DNA from: Comamonadaceae bacterium
GTDB lineage: Bacteria; Pseudomonadota; Gammaproteobacteria; Burkholderiales; Burkholderiaceae_C
Length of the DNA stretch: 57,159 nt
Direction: 5' to 3'
NCBI GenBank assembly: GCA_947373245.1
Contig: CANBWY010000004.1
Span: 1 to 57,159 of the forward strand
The position numbers and the translations under genes are program-made. The notes below the pieces were generated by a model. The model made no database searches, had not been told where the DNA came from, and was given only the letters and a program-made list of their open reading frames with translations. Numbering within the stretch: the first letter of the stretch is position 1; each line of letters opens with the position of its first letter. This document shows, piece after piece, positions 47,284-55,953 of this stretch.

Positions 47284-48417
47284 TTATTCGACTTTGAATT
47301 GACCGTCGACGACTTTGAGCATCACGCCCGTTTCCATGGTGTAACCCCAATGGTCCGAAGGCGTCCAGTTCATCACGCCGTGGGCGAAGATGGTGCGACC
47401 CATGGTCTCCAAGCTGTCACGCACGGCGGCACGGAACTCGGGCGTGCCGGGTTTGGCTTTCTTCAAAGCCATCGGAATGGCTTTTTCCAACGCAATTTGT
47501 GCATCGTAGGCGTGGCCTGCAAACTGGTTGCGTGTGTTGGGGCCCATGGCTTTTTCGTACTGTTGCACAAAGGCGATAGACACTTTCTTGGATGGGTGGC
47601 TGTCAGGCAATTGCTCGGCAATCACCGCAGGGCCGGAGACCACAAAAGTGCCTTCCACTGTTTTGCCGCCCACGCGCATCAAATCTTGCGTCGCGGCGGC
47701 GTGTGTTTGGTAAATCTTGCCTTTGTAGCCACGCTCAGCCAAGCCCATTTGCGGCATGGCCGCGCCACTGCCAGAGGCCACCACCAAGATGGCGTCTGGG
47801 TTGGCCGCGTTGAGTTTCAAGGCTTGTGGGGTCACGCTGGTGTCGGTGCGGGCAAAGCGCTCGGTGGCCACAATTTTGATGCCGGCTTTGTCGAGTTGCG
47901 GGGTGATTTCTTTCAACCACTGCTCGCCGTAGGCATCGGTGTAACCCAAGAAGCCCACCGTCTTGATGCCTTGCTTTTTCATGTGCTCCACCACGGCGTG
48001 GCCCATGACGGTGTTGGACTGTGGCAAGCGGAACAACCACTTGTCCTTGCCCGCTGGCACGCCCACGGGGGAGCCGGCCAGTTGCACGGTGCCGGCTTCA
48101 GAGGCAATGTCGGTCATGGCTGCGGCCACGGCGGTGATGCAAGAGCCGATGATCACGTCCACCTTGTCTTCTGTCACGAAGCGGCGTGCGTTGGCAGCGC
48201 CTTTGCCGGGATCGGTGGCATCGTCCATGATGATGAGGTTGACCTTTTCACCCGCGATGGTTTTGGGCCACAGCTTGAACTGGTTTTGCATCGGAATGCC
48301 CAAGCCTGAGCCGGGGCCTGTCAAAGCCAGACTGACACCAATGTTGATGTCGGCCAATGCGGCGGTGCTGACCAAAGAGGCAATGGCTGCGGTGATGAGG
48401 GTGGTTTTTAATTTCAT
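47284..48417 (-). CDS. livK: Liv-type ABC transporter substrate-binding protein
   Basis: 377 residues; ribosome binding site GGAGA. Signal peptide ending near AALADINIG, then the type 1 binding fold of the Leu/Ile/Val family: INIGVSLALTGPGSGLGIPM, IIGSCITAVAAAMTDIA and VGFLGYTDAYGEQW. These proteins in aromatic operons frequently bind aromatic acids rather than amino acids; the context (aryl-CoA ligase, hydratase) suggests a cinnamate-type ligand. Followed by an attenuating hairpin before livH. Confidence 0.9.
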   Translation of the reverse strand: MKLKTTLITAAIASLVSTAALADINIGVSLALTGPGSGLGIPMQNQFKLWPKTIAGEKVNLIIMDDATDPGKGAANARRFVTEDKVDVIIGSCITAVAAAMTDIASEAGTVQLAGSPVGVPAGKDKWLFRLPQSNTVMGHAVVEHMKKQGIKTVGFLGYTDAYGEQWLKEITPQLDKAGIKIVATERFARTDTSVTPQALKLNAANPDAILVVASGSGAAMPQMGLAERGYKGKIYQTHAAATQDLMRVGGKTVEGTFVVSGPAVIAEQLPDSHPSKKVSIAFVQQYEKAMGPNTRNQFAGHAYDAQIALEKAIPMALKKAKPGTPEFRAAVRDSLETMGRTIFAHGVMNWTPSDHWGYTMETGVMLKVVDGQFKVE

Positions 48418-48439
48418 GGTGTTGTCTCCGGTTGAAAAA

Positions 48440-48449
48440 GGGGGGGGGG
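48440..48449. repeat. Ten-base G/C homopolymer between SDR and livK
   Basis: Ten consecutive G on the plus strand (C in the direction of transcription), followed on the other side by A5, in the 33-base gap between two operon genes. It lies between the SDR stop and the livK ribosome binding site. Such tracts are prone to slippage, but here no reading frame crosses it. Confidence 0.8.
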
Positions 48450-48450
48450 A

Positions 48451-49215
48451 TTAGCGAGGGGCCATGCGCAGTGCGCCGTCCAAACGAATCACCTCGCCAT
48501 TGAGGTGGTCGTTGGTCACGATATGGCAAGCCAGCTGTGCAAACTCTTCGGGTTTACCCAGACGCGCAGGGAAGGGAATGGAAGCTGCCAGCGACTGCTG
48601 CACGGCTTCGGGCAGGGTCTTCATCAGGGGCGTGGCAAACAAGCCGGGCGCAATGGTGCAGACGCGGATGCCGTGTTGTGCCAAGTCGCGGGCCATGGGC
48701 AAGGTCATGCTGACCAACCCCCCTTTGGAGGCGCTGTAGGCTTGTTGGCCCACTTGGCCATCAAAGGCGGCGACCGAGGCGGTGAACATCATCACACCGC
48801 GTTGACCGTCTTCGCCCGCTGGCAGTTTGGCGCACTCGGCCGCAAACAAACGGCTGATGTTGTAAGCGCCCACGAGGTTGACGTTGACCACGCGCGCAAA
48901 GTCTTCGAGGGGGGCGGCTGTGCCGTCTTTGCCCACGATGCGCTTGGCGCTGCCAATGCCGGCGATGTTCATCAAAATGCGTGCGGGCCCGTGTGCCGCA
49001 GTGGCTTTGGCGAGTGCCGCTTGCACGCTGTGGGGGTCGGTGATGTCGCATTGACAGGCCACGCCGCCAATGTCGGCTGCTACTTTTTCGGCCAGTTCTA
49101 AATTGACGTCGATCACAGCGACTTTGGCACCCAAGCGGGCCAGCTCGCGGGCGGTGGCTTCACCCAAACCCGATGCGCCACCGGTGACTAAGACGGCTTG
49201 TCCTTCAATGTTCAT
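48451..49215 (-). CDS. Short-chain dehydrogenase, probable aryl 3-hydroxyacyl-CoA dehydrogenase
   Basis: 254 residues. SDR with cofactor motif TGGASGLG (11-18), acidic Asp36 in VIDVN pointing to NAD(H), NIAGIG, and catalytic Ser147, Tyr160, Lys164 (AYSASKGG). The sequence pattern is near the type II 3-hydroxyacyl-CoA dehydrogenase (HSD17B10-like) group. Following the hydratase and ligase genes in the operon, it should oxidise the 3-hydroxy-3-arylpropionyl-CoA to the beta-keto-acyl-CoA. Confidence 0.87.
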   Translation of the reverse strand: MNIEGQAVLVTGGASGLGEATARELARLGAKVAVIDVNLELAEKVAADIGGVACQCDITDPHSVQAALAKATAAHGPARILMNIAGIGSAKRIVGKDGTAAPLEDFARVVNVNLVGAYNISRLFAAECAKLPAGEDGQRGVMMFTASVAAFDGQVGQQAYSASKGGLVSMTLPMARDLAQHGIRVCTIAPGLFATPLMKTLPEAVQQSLAASIPFPARLGKPEEFAQLACHIVTNDHLNGEVIRLDGALRMAPR

Positions 49216-49227
49216 GCAGTGTTTTCC

Positions 49228-51084
49228 TTATGCGTGTGGTTTCAAGATGTGCGTGGCGGTGTTTTCGTGCAGGGCTTGCACCAAGGCATCGCGATGTTTG
49301 AGCACGGCGCGTTGGTTGATCGAGCCTTTGTCGGTCACTTCACCTTTGTCGATGGAGGGTGGCTCACTCAACAACACCGCACGGGCGATGCGCGAGGCGC
49401 TGCCGGTTGATGTGTCTGCCAAGTGGTTGAGCACGGTTTGAAAGTGCGACACCACTTGGGCGCTGGCCAACACCTGCGCCAAGCTGGCTTCTGGGCCTAA
49501 GCCACTCAAACCGCGCACGGCTGTCGTGGGGAAAATCAGGGCGCCCACTTCTTTGCGGTTCAAACCGGTGATCACCACGTCTTGGATGTAGGGGGCACCC
49601 GCACCAATGATCTTGGCGCGCAAGGGGCCCACGCTGACGAAGGTGCCTGTGGCGAGTTTGAAGTCTTCGGCAATCCGGCCATCAAACTTCAGGCCTTGGT
49701 GCACATCGTTTTCATCAATCCACTTCACGGCGTCGCCCGTGCAAAAGAAGCCTTCTTCGTCGAAGTGTTCGCGTGTTTCTTCGGGCGCGCGCCAGTAACC
49801 GGGCGTGATGTTGGGGCCTTTGTAGCGGACTTCAATTTTGTCGTTGTCTGGAATCAGTTTGATTTCCAAGCCCGGTGTGGGCACGCCGAGATCGGCCGTT
49901 CGTACGTGAGGGTTGGTGACGAACAAGGCAAAAGGTCCCGATTCAGTCATGCCCAAACCGGTGGTCATGGCAATGCGTTCGCCTACTTCGCGCTCTTGGC
50001 TGGCGTACAGGCTGTCCCAAATGGGTTGCGCCAACGCAGCACCCGCATAGAAAAACATCTGCACACGGCTGAGCAATTTTTTGCGCAGGGCATCGTCTGT
50101 TTGCATGGCGTTGGCAATGGCTTCAAAACCCGTGGGCACATTGAAGTAAACCGTGGGGGCAATTTCACGCAAGTTGCGCAGGGTTTCATGCATCAAGGCC
50201 GGCGTGGGTTTGCCGTCGTCGATGTAGAGGGTGCCGCCGTTGTAGATCACCAAGCCCACGTTGTGGTTGCCACCAAAGGTGTGGTTCCAAGGCAGCCAGT
50301 CGATCAACACCGGTGGCGTATTGGCCAACAAGGGGATGGACTGTCTCAATTGCTGCTGGTTGGCGCACCACATGCGTTGTGTGTTGATGACGGCCTTGGG
50401 CAACTTGGTCGAGCCCGAGGTGAACAAAAACTTCACGATGGTGTCTGGGCCCGTGGCTTGCATCGCTGCATCGACAGCGTCTGTGATGGGGGTGGCCAGC
50501 AAGTCGGCAAACGCGGTGTTGCTGTGGCCGTCCACCTTGCCTTCCGTCAGGACCACCTCGATGTCGGTGCCTACCGCTGCATGAATGGCTTTGCCGTAAC
50601 GTGCCGCGTCCGCAGCAAAGACCAAGCCTGGCGTGAGCGTTTGCAAGATGTGGCGCAGCTTGTCGTAGTCTTGGCTGATGGTGGAATACGCAGGCGATGC
50701 GGGGCAATAAGGCACGCCCGCCAGCATGCAGCCCAAAGCCATCAAGGCGTGTTCGAGGTCGTTTTCCGACAAGATCACCACTGGGCGCTCGGCGTTCAGT
50801 CCTCGGTTGATCAAGCCTTGTGCGATGTGGCGGGCCGACGTGAGGGCTTCGGCATAGCTGATGTGGCGCCAGTCGCCTGAGGAGCCATCGGCGCTTTTGA
50901 CGCGACGTGCAAACAAGGTTTGTTCTGGCTTTTCTTTGGCCCAGTGCACCAAGCGGTCCGTCATGCGATCGGCGTAGGGGGCGAGGGCTTGGTCGGCCAT
51001 CATGTAGCGCGTGCCGTGTTGGCCCTCACGCATCTTCACGCGTGTGACGCCAAACGTCATGTCACGAAATTTCACTGCAGTCAT
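49228..51084 (-). CDS. fcs: Feruloyl-CoA synthetase-like aryl-CoA ligase
   Basis: 618 residues from ATG 51084, with GGAGA seven bases ahead; longer in-frame starts overlap the hydratase gene. Adenylate-forming enzyme: FLFTSGSTKLPKAVINT (P-loop), GLGMTESGPFA (A5-like), GYWRAPEETREHFDEEGFFCTGD and KFDGRIAEDFKLATGTFVS near the C-terminus. The WLPWNHTFGGNHN segment and overall length match bacterial feruloyl-CoA synthetases (Fcs) of ~600 residues rather than 4CL types. It activates ferulate, p-coumarate or a related phenylpropenoate with ATP and CoA. Substrate choice within that set is open. Confidence 0.88.
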   Translation of the reverse strand: MTAVKFRDMTFGVTRVKMREGQHGTRYMMADQALAPYADRMTDRLVHWAKEKPEQTLFARRVKSADGSSGDWRHISYAEALTSARHIAQGLINRGLNAERPVVILSENDLEHALMALGCMLAGVPYCPASPAYSTISQDYDKLRHILQTLTPGLVFAADAARYGKAIHAAVGTDIEVVLTEGKVDGHSNTAFADLLATPITDAVDAAMQATGPDTIVKFLFTSGSTKLPKAVINTQRMWCANQQQLRQSIPLLANTPPVLIDWLPWNHTFGGNHNVGLVIYNGGTLYIDDGKPTPALMHETLRNLREIAPTVYFNVPTGFEAIANAMQTDDALRKKLLSRVQMFFYAGAALAQPIWDSLYASQEREVGERIAMTTGLGMTESGPFALFVTNPHVRTADLGVPTPGLEIKLIPDNDKIEVRYKGPNITPGYWRAPEETREHFDEEGFFCTGDAVKWIDENDVHQGLKFDGRIAEDFKLATGTFVSVGPLRAKIIGAGAPYIQDVVITGLNRKEVGALIFPTTAVRGLSGLGPEASLAQVLASAQVVSHFQTVLNHLADTSTGSASRIARAVLLSEPPSIDKGEVTDKGSINQRAVLKHRDALVQALHENTATHILKPHA

Positions 51085-51109
51085 GGGGTGTCTCCGGTTG
51101 CGGCTGTGA

Positions 51110-51886
51110 TCAGCTCTTTTGAACCTTGGCGGCACGACCTTCTAAAAAGTCACGCACGCGTTGTTTGGCTTCGGGGGCGGCTTGTGCAATCGCTGACATC
51201 ATGGATTCGGTGACGAAGCCTTGGTCTGCGGGTTGGTCTGCAATACGCGGCAGCACGTTCATGAGCGCGTAGTTGGTCAGCGGTGCATTGCTGCCAATGC
51301 GCTCGGCCAGCGCCAAGGCTTTGTCCAACGAGGTGCCGTTGGGCACGAGGTATTGCGCCAAGCCCACACGTTCACCGTCCACGGCGTTGTAGACGCGGCC
51401 CGTCATCATCATGTCGGTCATGCGTGCCACACCGATCAAGCGTGGAATGCGAACCGAACCACCGCCGCCGACAAAAATGCCGCGTGTGCCTTCGGGCAGG
51501 GCGTAGAAGGTGCTCTCGTCAGCCACGCGGATGTGGCAAGCGCTGGCCAGCTCCAAACCACCGCCGACCACCGCGCCATGCAAAGCGGCGATGACGGGTA
51601 CGGGACCGTATTGCACCCGCTCCAAAGCCGCGTGCCATGAGCGTGAGTGGTGCATGCCTTGGCCGGCATCGCGTTCTTTCAAATCACTCAAATCCAGGCC
51701 TGCGCAGAAATGTTCGCCATCACCTGCAATCACAGCGGCTGTGGTGTGATCGGGCAGATTTTCAAAGATGTGGCGCAGTGAGGCGATCAAGGCATCGTTG
51801 AGCGCGTTGCGCTTGGTGGGACGCGTGAGGCGGATGACCGCGATGTCGCCGTGCATTTCAAAGTGAATGTCTGAGTTCTGATTCAT
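51110..51886 (-). CDS. Enoyl-CoA hydratase/isomerase (crotonase family)
   Basis: 258 residues from ATG 51886; upstream in-frame sequence runs through the promoter. Crotonase fold with the CoA/oxyanion region GEHFCAGLDLSD and GAVVGGGLELASACHI. Both hydratase acids are present: Glu112 (GGGLELA) and Glu132 (LPEGTRGIFVGGG). First gene of the leftward operon, 25 bases before the ligase. With an SDR in the same operon it more likely hydrates cinnamoyl-type CoA in a beta-oxidation sequence than cleaving it by retro-aldol to an aldehyde; no vanillin dehydrogenase is nearby. Confidence 0.88.
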   Translation of the reverse strand: MNQNSDIHFEMHGDIAVIRLTRPTKRNALNDALIASLRHIFENLPDHTTAAVIAGDGEHFCAGLDLSDLKERDAGQGMHHSRSWHAALERVQYGPVPVIAALHGAVVGGGLELASACHIRVADESTFYALPEGTRGIFVGGGGSVRIPRLIGVARMTDMMMTGRVYNAVDGERVGLAQYLVPNGTSLDKALALAERIGSNAPLTNYALMNVLPRIADQPADQGFVTESMMSAIAQAAPEAKQRVRDFLEGRAAKVQKS

Positions 51887-51924
51887 GGTCGGGTTTGCTC
51901 TTGGTTGCTTTTGATCTTGAAATG

Positions 51925-51955
51925 AATTATGGTTATGTCTAATAACTAAATAATT
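51925..51955. promoter_or_regulatory. Candidate operator in the divergent promoter region
   Basis: Nested inverted repeats: GTTAT (51932-51936) with ATAAC (51942-51946), flanked by AATTAT (51925-51930) and ATAATT (51950-51955). AT-rich dyad in the 119-base gap between the leftward hydratase operon and the rightward amidohydrolase, positioned to control both. The likely binder is the MarR protein at the end of the operon. Confidence 0.45.
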
Positions 51956-52005
51956 GGGATTTACCCTAAACTTGTCTGAAAATAAAACCACTCAGGAGAT
52001 TGACC

Positions 52006-52875
52006 ATGGATTACAAAAACCTCATTGCCATCGACATCCACACCCATGCCGAGGTGAGTTGTCGCAACCCGTTTGACAACTACGGCGAGGAGTACGACCG
52101 CGCGGCCGACAAGTACTTTGGCTCCAGCCATAGACCCACGATTGACGAAACCGTGGCGTACTACCGCGAACACAAAATGGGTTTGGTCATGTTCACGGTG
52201 GACAGCGAATCACAAACAGGCCGTCGCCGTATTTCGAACGAAGAGATTGCCGACGCCGCCAAAAAGAACAGCGACATGATGGTGGCCTTTGCCAGCATCG
52301 ACCCGCACAAAGGCAAGATGGGTGCGCGCGAAGCTGAGCGCCTGATCAAAGAAGACGGCATCAAAGGTTTCAAGTTTCATCCCACGGTGCAGGGTTATCA
52401 CCCCTACGACAAGATGGCATGGCCCATCTATGAAGTGATCAATGCGTACAAGCTGCCTGCCATCTTCCACACCGGCCACAGCGGCATTGGCAGCGGCATG
52501 CGTTGCGGCGGTGGTTTGCGTTTGGCCTATAGCAACCCCATGCATTTGGACGATGTGGCGATTGATTGGCCGGACATGCAAATTGTCATGGCCCACCCCA
52601 GCTTTCCTTGGCAAGACGAGGCCTTGAGCGTGGCCACGCACAAGCCCAATGTGTGGATTGACCTCTCAGGCTGGAGCCCCAAGTACTTCCCCAAGCAGCT
52701 CATTCAATACGCCAACACGTTGCTCAAAGACCGCGTTCTGTTTGGCAGCGACTATCCGCTGATCACGCCTGAGCGTTGGATGAAAGATTTTGAGGTGGCT
52801 GGCTTCAAACCCGAAGTCATGCCCGGCATCTTGAAAGACAACGCCGTGCGTTTGCTGGGCTTGGATAAAGCCTAA
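52006..52875 (+). CDS. Amidohydrolase family 2 protein, probable aryl beta-ketoacyl-CoA hydrolase
   Basis: 289 residues from ATG 52006 with CAGGAGA ahead. Metal-dependent TIM-barrel hydrolase (Amidohydro_2): His12 and His14 (DIHTHAE), His125 ([11 protein letters not shown]), His155/His158 (IFHTGHSG), His197 (MAHPSFPW) and Asp249 (FGSDYP), a full ligand set. Divergent from the phenylpropanoid operon. From memory, enzymes of this kind (CouO in Rhodococcus; a predicted 4-hydroxyphenyl-beta-ketoacyl-CoA hydrolase in Aromatoleum) replace thiolase in the last step of p-coumarate side-chain removal. That fits here, since the operon has ligase, hydratase and dehydrogenase but no thiolase. A decarboxylase of the same superfamily is the alternative. 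Confidence 0.82.
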   Translation: MDYKNLIAIDIHTHAEVSCRNPFDNYGEEYDRAADKYFGSSHRPTIDETVAYYREHKMGLVMFTVDSESQTGRRRISNEEIADAAKKNSDMMVAFASIDPHKGKMGAREAERLIKEDGIKGFKFHPTVQGYHPYDKMAWPIYEVINAYKLPAIFHTGHSGIGSGMRCGGGLRLAYSNPMHLDDVAIDWPDMQIVMAHPSFPWQDEALSVATHKPNVWIDLSGWSPKYFPKQLIQYANTLLKDRVLFGSDYPLITPERWMKDFEVAGFKPEVMPGILKDNAVRLLGLDKA

Positions 52876-53546
52876 GTTTTGTTGTTGGGGTCGAGGCGCG
52901 CTTGGCGTGCCTGGGCTTTGGCCAACGCGGCTTCGATGATGGCGCGTTTGCGGTCCACCTCAGGCGCATGCGCGGTGCCTTTGGTATGTGCGGGCAGGTC
53001 GGCCAGTTTTTGGATGGCCTTGGCTTGCAAGCGTGCGTCGTGCTCAACCGCTTCGCGTTTCAAACGTGTGAGGCGAGCGTCGTAGCGCTGACGCGCTAGG
53101 TCGGCCAAGGCTTGCGGCCATGAGGCCCAGCCGCTCAGGTTCAACGCCACGGGCTCTAACGAAATGCAGTCGACAGGGCAGGCGGGAATGCACAACTCGC
53201 AGCCGGTGCAATAGGCTTGCACCACGGTGTGCATGCGTTTGTTGGCACCCAAGATGGCATCGGTGGGGCAAGCCGCAATGCACAGCGTGCAGCCAATGCA
53301 CCATGCCTCGTCGATGATGGCAATGGTGCGCGGTCCTTCGATGCCGTGGTCTGGGTTCAAAGGTCGGGCTGGTTGGCCTGTGAGGGCCGCCAGCCGTGCC
53401 ACGCCTTCGGTGCCGCCGGGAGGGCACTGGTTGATGTCAGCCTCGCCTTGGGCGATGGCTTGGGCATAGCGCTGACAGTCAGGGTAGCCGCAACGCGTGC
53501 ATTGCGTTTGCGGCAGAGCGAGGTTGATTTGCTCGACCAGACTCAC
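52872..53546 (-). CDS. rnfB: RnfB-like electron transport ferredoxin
   Basis: 224 residues from GTG 53546, which overlaps the stop of the PHB depolymerase gene (GTGA). The N-terminus has the RnfB-type four-Cys Fe-S domain (CTRCGYPDC...CPPGG), then two [4Fe-4S] ferredoxin motifs [12 protein letters not shown] and [12 protein letters not shown]. The membrane anchor of true RnfB is absent and no other rnf gene is near; in betaproteobacteria such solitary RnfB-like proteins are frequent and may serve other redox systems. The C-terminal ~80 residues are charged and helical. Ends overlap the amidohydrolase 3' end by four bases. Confidence 0.87.
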   Translation of the reverse strand: MSLVEQINLALPQTQCTRCGYPDCQRYAQAIAQGEADINQCPPGGTEGVARLAALTGQPARPLNPDHGIEGPRTIAIIDEAWCIGCTLCIAACPTDAILGANKRMHTVVQAYCTGCELCIPACPVDCISLEPVALNLSGWASWPQALADLARQRYDARLTRLKREAVEHDARLQAKAIQKLADLPAHTKGTAHAPEVDRKRAIIEAALAKAQARQARLDPNNKT

Positions 53547-54976
53547 TTTTTAGCAGCAGCGGCTTTGGGCGCAGCGGCGGCAGCCACGGGGGCTGCTTTT
53601 TTAGCCACAGCTGGCGCTTTTTTCACGACGGGCGCTGCCTTTTTCACCACGGGGGCGGCTTTGGCAGGTGTGGGCGTTGCGGCTGCGACTGTGGCGCTCA
53701 CTGGTTTAGCGACTTGGTTGTGCTCCAAGATGAATTTCTTGACGTGTGGGTAAACCACTTCGCGCCAACGGCGGCCACTGAAGATGCCGTAGTGGCCAGC
53801 GCCCTTGGCTTCGAGGTGGTGGTGTTCTTGGCGCACGATCCCGCTGCACAGCTTGTGCGCGGCTTCGGTTTGGCCTGAACCCGAGATGTCGTCCAGCTCA
53901 CCTTCCACAGTCAGCAATGCTGTGGTGCGAATGTCTTGTGGGCGCACCAGTTCGAGTTTGCCTTTGGGGTTTTTGATTTCCCATGTGCCACGCACCAATT
54001 TGAATTCTTGGAACACCGTGTTGATGGTCTCCAAGTAGTAATCGGCGTCCATGTCGAGCACGGCGTTGTACTCGTCATAGAACTCGCGGTGCGAGTCGAT
54101 GCTGGAGTTGTCACCCTTGATCAAGTCTTGGAAGTAGTCGTAATGGCTCTTCAAATGGCGGTCCGGGTTCATGGCCACAAATCCCGTGTGCTGCAAGAAA
54201 CCGGGGTAAACGCGACGGCCAGCGCCGGGGAAGCTGTCGGGCACGCGGTAAATCACGTTGTTCTCAAACCAGCTGAAGCTCTTGTTCATGGCCAAGTTGT
54301 TCACGGAAGTGGGCGACTTGGTGGCGTCAATGGGGCCGCCCATCATGGTCATGGTGATGGGGGTTTTCTCGCCACGGCTGGCCATCAACGACACAGCGGC
54401 TAACACGGGCACGGTGGGTTGGCACACGCTCATGATGTGGCAGTTGCCGTATTTGGACTGCAAATCACGGATGAAGTCTTGTACGTAGTTCACGTAGTCG
54501 TCGAGGTGGAACTCACCTTCGCTCAAGGGCACCAAGCGGGCATTTTTCCAATCGGTGATGTAGACCTTGTGGTCTTTGAGCATGGTGCGTACGGTGTCGC
54601 GCAGCAGCGTGGCGTAGTGGCCAGACAAGGGGGCCACGATCAGCACCACGGGTTGTGCTTTGAGCTTGGTCAGGGTGGCAGCGTCGTCGGTGAAGCGCTT
54701 GAAGCGACGCAGCTCGCAAAAAGGTTTGTCGAGCTCAATGCGCTCGTGGATGGCCACTTCCACGCCATCAACTTCCACGGATTTGATGCCAAATTCTGGT
54801 TTTTCGTAATCTTTGCCTAAGCGATACAGCAAGTCGTAGCCAGCAGACACGCGTTGAGCCATGGGGTTTTGAGCCATGGGCGAGGTGGTTTGGCCATAAA
54901 GTTTGGAGGCCGCTTGCGCAAAGTCTGCGAACGGCTCCATGAGGCTACGTTGTGTTTCGAAGATTTGGTAAAGCAT
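53543..54976 (-). CDS. phaZ: Intracellular polyhydroxybutyrate depolymerase with Ala/Lys/Pro-rich tail
   Basis: 477 residues; the catalytic part (1 to ~420) matches PhaZ1-type intracellular depolymerases: Cys185 in [11 protein letters not shown] as nucleophile, Asp362 or 363 (EGELDDISG) and His395 ([10 protein letters not shown]). It attacks native PHB granules and feeds 3-hydroxybutyrate equivalents back. Residues 424-477 are a tail almost wholly of Ala, Lys, Pro and Val with repeated VVKKA and AKKA units, like the C-terminus of PhaM/PhaF or histone H1; this is not in the well-known PhaZ1. A TTGCAGTGCAA palindrome lies 19 bases upstream of the start. Followed by the RnfB-like gene with overlapping codons. 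Confidence 0.92.
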   Translation of the reverse strand: MLYQIFETQRSLMEPFADFAQAASKLYGQTTSPMAQNPMAQRVSAGYDLLYRLGKDYEKPEFGIKSVEVDGVEVAIHERIELDKPFCELRRFKRFTDDAATLTKLKAQPVVLIVAPLSGHYATLLRDTVRTMLKDHKVYITDWKNARLVPLSEGEFHLDDYVNYVQDFIRDLQSKYGNCHIMSVCQPTVPVLAAVSLMASRGEKTPITMTMMGGPIDATKSPTSVNNLAMNKSFSWFENNVIYRVPDSFPGAGRRVYPGFLQHTGFVAMNPDRHLKSHYDYFQDLIKGDNSSIDSHREFYDEYNAVLDMDADYYLETINTVFQEFKLVRGTWEIKNPKGKLELVRPQDIRTTALLTVEGELDDISGSGQTEAAHKLCSGIVRQEHHHLEAKGAGHYGIFSGRRWREVVYPHVKKFILEHNQVAKPVSATVAAATPTPAKAAPVVKKAAPVVKKAPAVAKKAAPVAAAAAPKAAAAKK

Positions 54977-54994
54977 GGTGATGTCTTAAAAATG

Positions 54995-55005
54995 TTGCAG
55001 TGCAA
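54995..55005. promoter_or_regulatory. TGC-type palindrome upstream of phaZ, candidate PhaR site
   Basis: TTGCA-G-TGCAA, a perfect 11-bp dyad. In the leftward direction it lies between a TATATT (-10-like, 55004-55009) and the phaZ ATG. TGC-rich dyads of this kind are the reported targets of the PHB regulator PhaR, recalled from the family literature. Confidence 0.5.
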
Positions 55006-55082
55006 TATAGCAGCTGTTACTTGGTTGAAAATGGAGGCTGTCCCCCAATTTGCTTGCAGTGAAGCACGCGCAAAGGCTAACT

Positions 55083-55904
55083 ATGAATCCGTACAAATTG
55101 ATTACAACGATGCCTGTGCTGTTTGTGGGACACGGCAGTCCCATGAATGCCATCGAAGACAGCCCTTATCGCCGTGCATGGCAGGCTTTGGGTGCCCAGT
55201 TTGGTGTGCGTTGGCCCAAGCCCAAACTCATTTTGTGCATCTCGGCGCACTGGATCACCCAAGGCTGGTGGCTCACGGGCATGGACAAACCCAAAACCAT
55301 TCACGACTTTGGCGGCTTCCCACAAGCGCTGTTTGATCAGCAATACCCCGCACCGGGCGCGCCCGATTGGGTGGCACAAACGGCGCAGTTGCTGCGTCAG
55401 CCAAACAATGGGCAGCCCGTGGGCGTGGACTTGACCGAGTGGGGTCTAGACCACGGTGCTTGGAGTGTGCTCAAACCCATGTTTCCCGCCGCCGACATTC
55501 CTGTGGTGCAACTGAGCATCGATTACCACCGCCCACCCGCTGAACACTATGCCTTAGGCCAGCAACTGCGTGGCTTGCGCGAGCAAGGTGTGTTGATCCT
55601 CGCGAGTGGCAATACCGTGCACAACTTGCGCACCATGAACCGCTCCGCTCCCGACAACCAAGCTTTTGAATGGGCCATCCAGTTTGACCAGTGGGTGGCT
55701 GAACAAATCAGTTCGGGTCATTTAGAGGCTTTGGTGGACTTTCAAGCCCAAGGTGAGATGGCGAAGATGTCGCACCCGAGTTACGACCACTTCTTGCCTT
55801 TGCTCTACGCCGCTGGCGCGGCAGAGGCGGGTGAACCCGTTGAGTTTTTCAACGAGGGCTATCAACTGGCGTCGATTGCCATGCGTTCGGTCATTTGGGG
55901 TTAA
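55083..55904 (+). CDS. Class III extradiol ring-cleavage dioxygenase (YgiD/DODA type)
   Basis: 273 residues from ATG 55083, AAAGG ahead. LigB-superfamily fold with metal-binding His17 (VGHGSPM), His56 (ISAHWITQG) and His180 (SGNTVHNLR), and His236 (YDHFLPLL) as the likely catalytic base; DLTEWGLDHGAWSVL is the central landmark. The E. coli relative YgiD/4,5-DOPA dioxygenase cleaves DOPA between C4 and C5. Monocistronic by position: divergent from phaZ, convergent with the aminotransferase, with a shared terminator in between. Confidence 0.88.
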   Translation: MNPYKLITTMPVLFVGHGSPMNAIEDSPYRRAWQALGAQFGVRWPKPKLILCISAHWITQGWWLTGMDKPKTIHDFGGFPQALFDQQYPAPGAPDWVAQTAQLLRQPNNGQPVGVDLTEWGLDHGAWSVLKPMFPAADIPVVQLSIDYHRPPAEHYALGQQLRGLREQGVLILASGNTVHNLRTMNRSAPDNQAFEWAIQFDQWVAEQISSGHLEALVDFQAQGEMAKMSHPSYDHFLPLLYAAGAAEAGEPVEFFNEGYQLASIAMRSVIWG

Positions 55905-55906
55905 AT

Positions 55907-55934
55907 AAAAAAAGGACCCGGAGGCCCTTTTTTT
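55907..55934. terminator. Bidirectional terminator between ygiD-type gene and aminotransferase
   Basis: A7GG (55907-55915) pairs with CCT7 (55926-55934), with an inner CC/GG pair after one mismatch. A/T runs on both flanks make it usable from either side, which fits the convergent genes; it begins three bases after the dioxygenase stop. Confidence 0.8.
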
Positions 55935-55953
55935 ATAGCAACGCAAAGCGCAA

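Noticed and set aside
49582-50880. 432-codon open frame on the plus strand opposite the feruloyl-CoA synthetase
   Set aside because: It lies wholly antisense to a gene with clear family motifs, its product is His/Gly/Val-rich without domains, and such long mirror frames are common opposite GC-rich genes.
50920-51213. 97-codon plus-strand frame near the ligase and hydratase junction
   Set aside because: It is antisense across the end of one gene and the start of another, with no motif.
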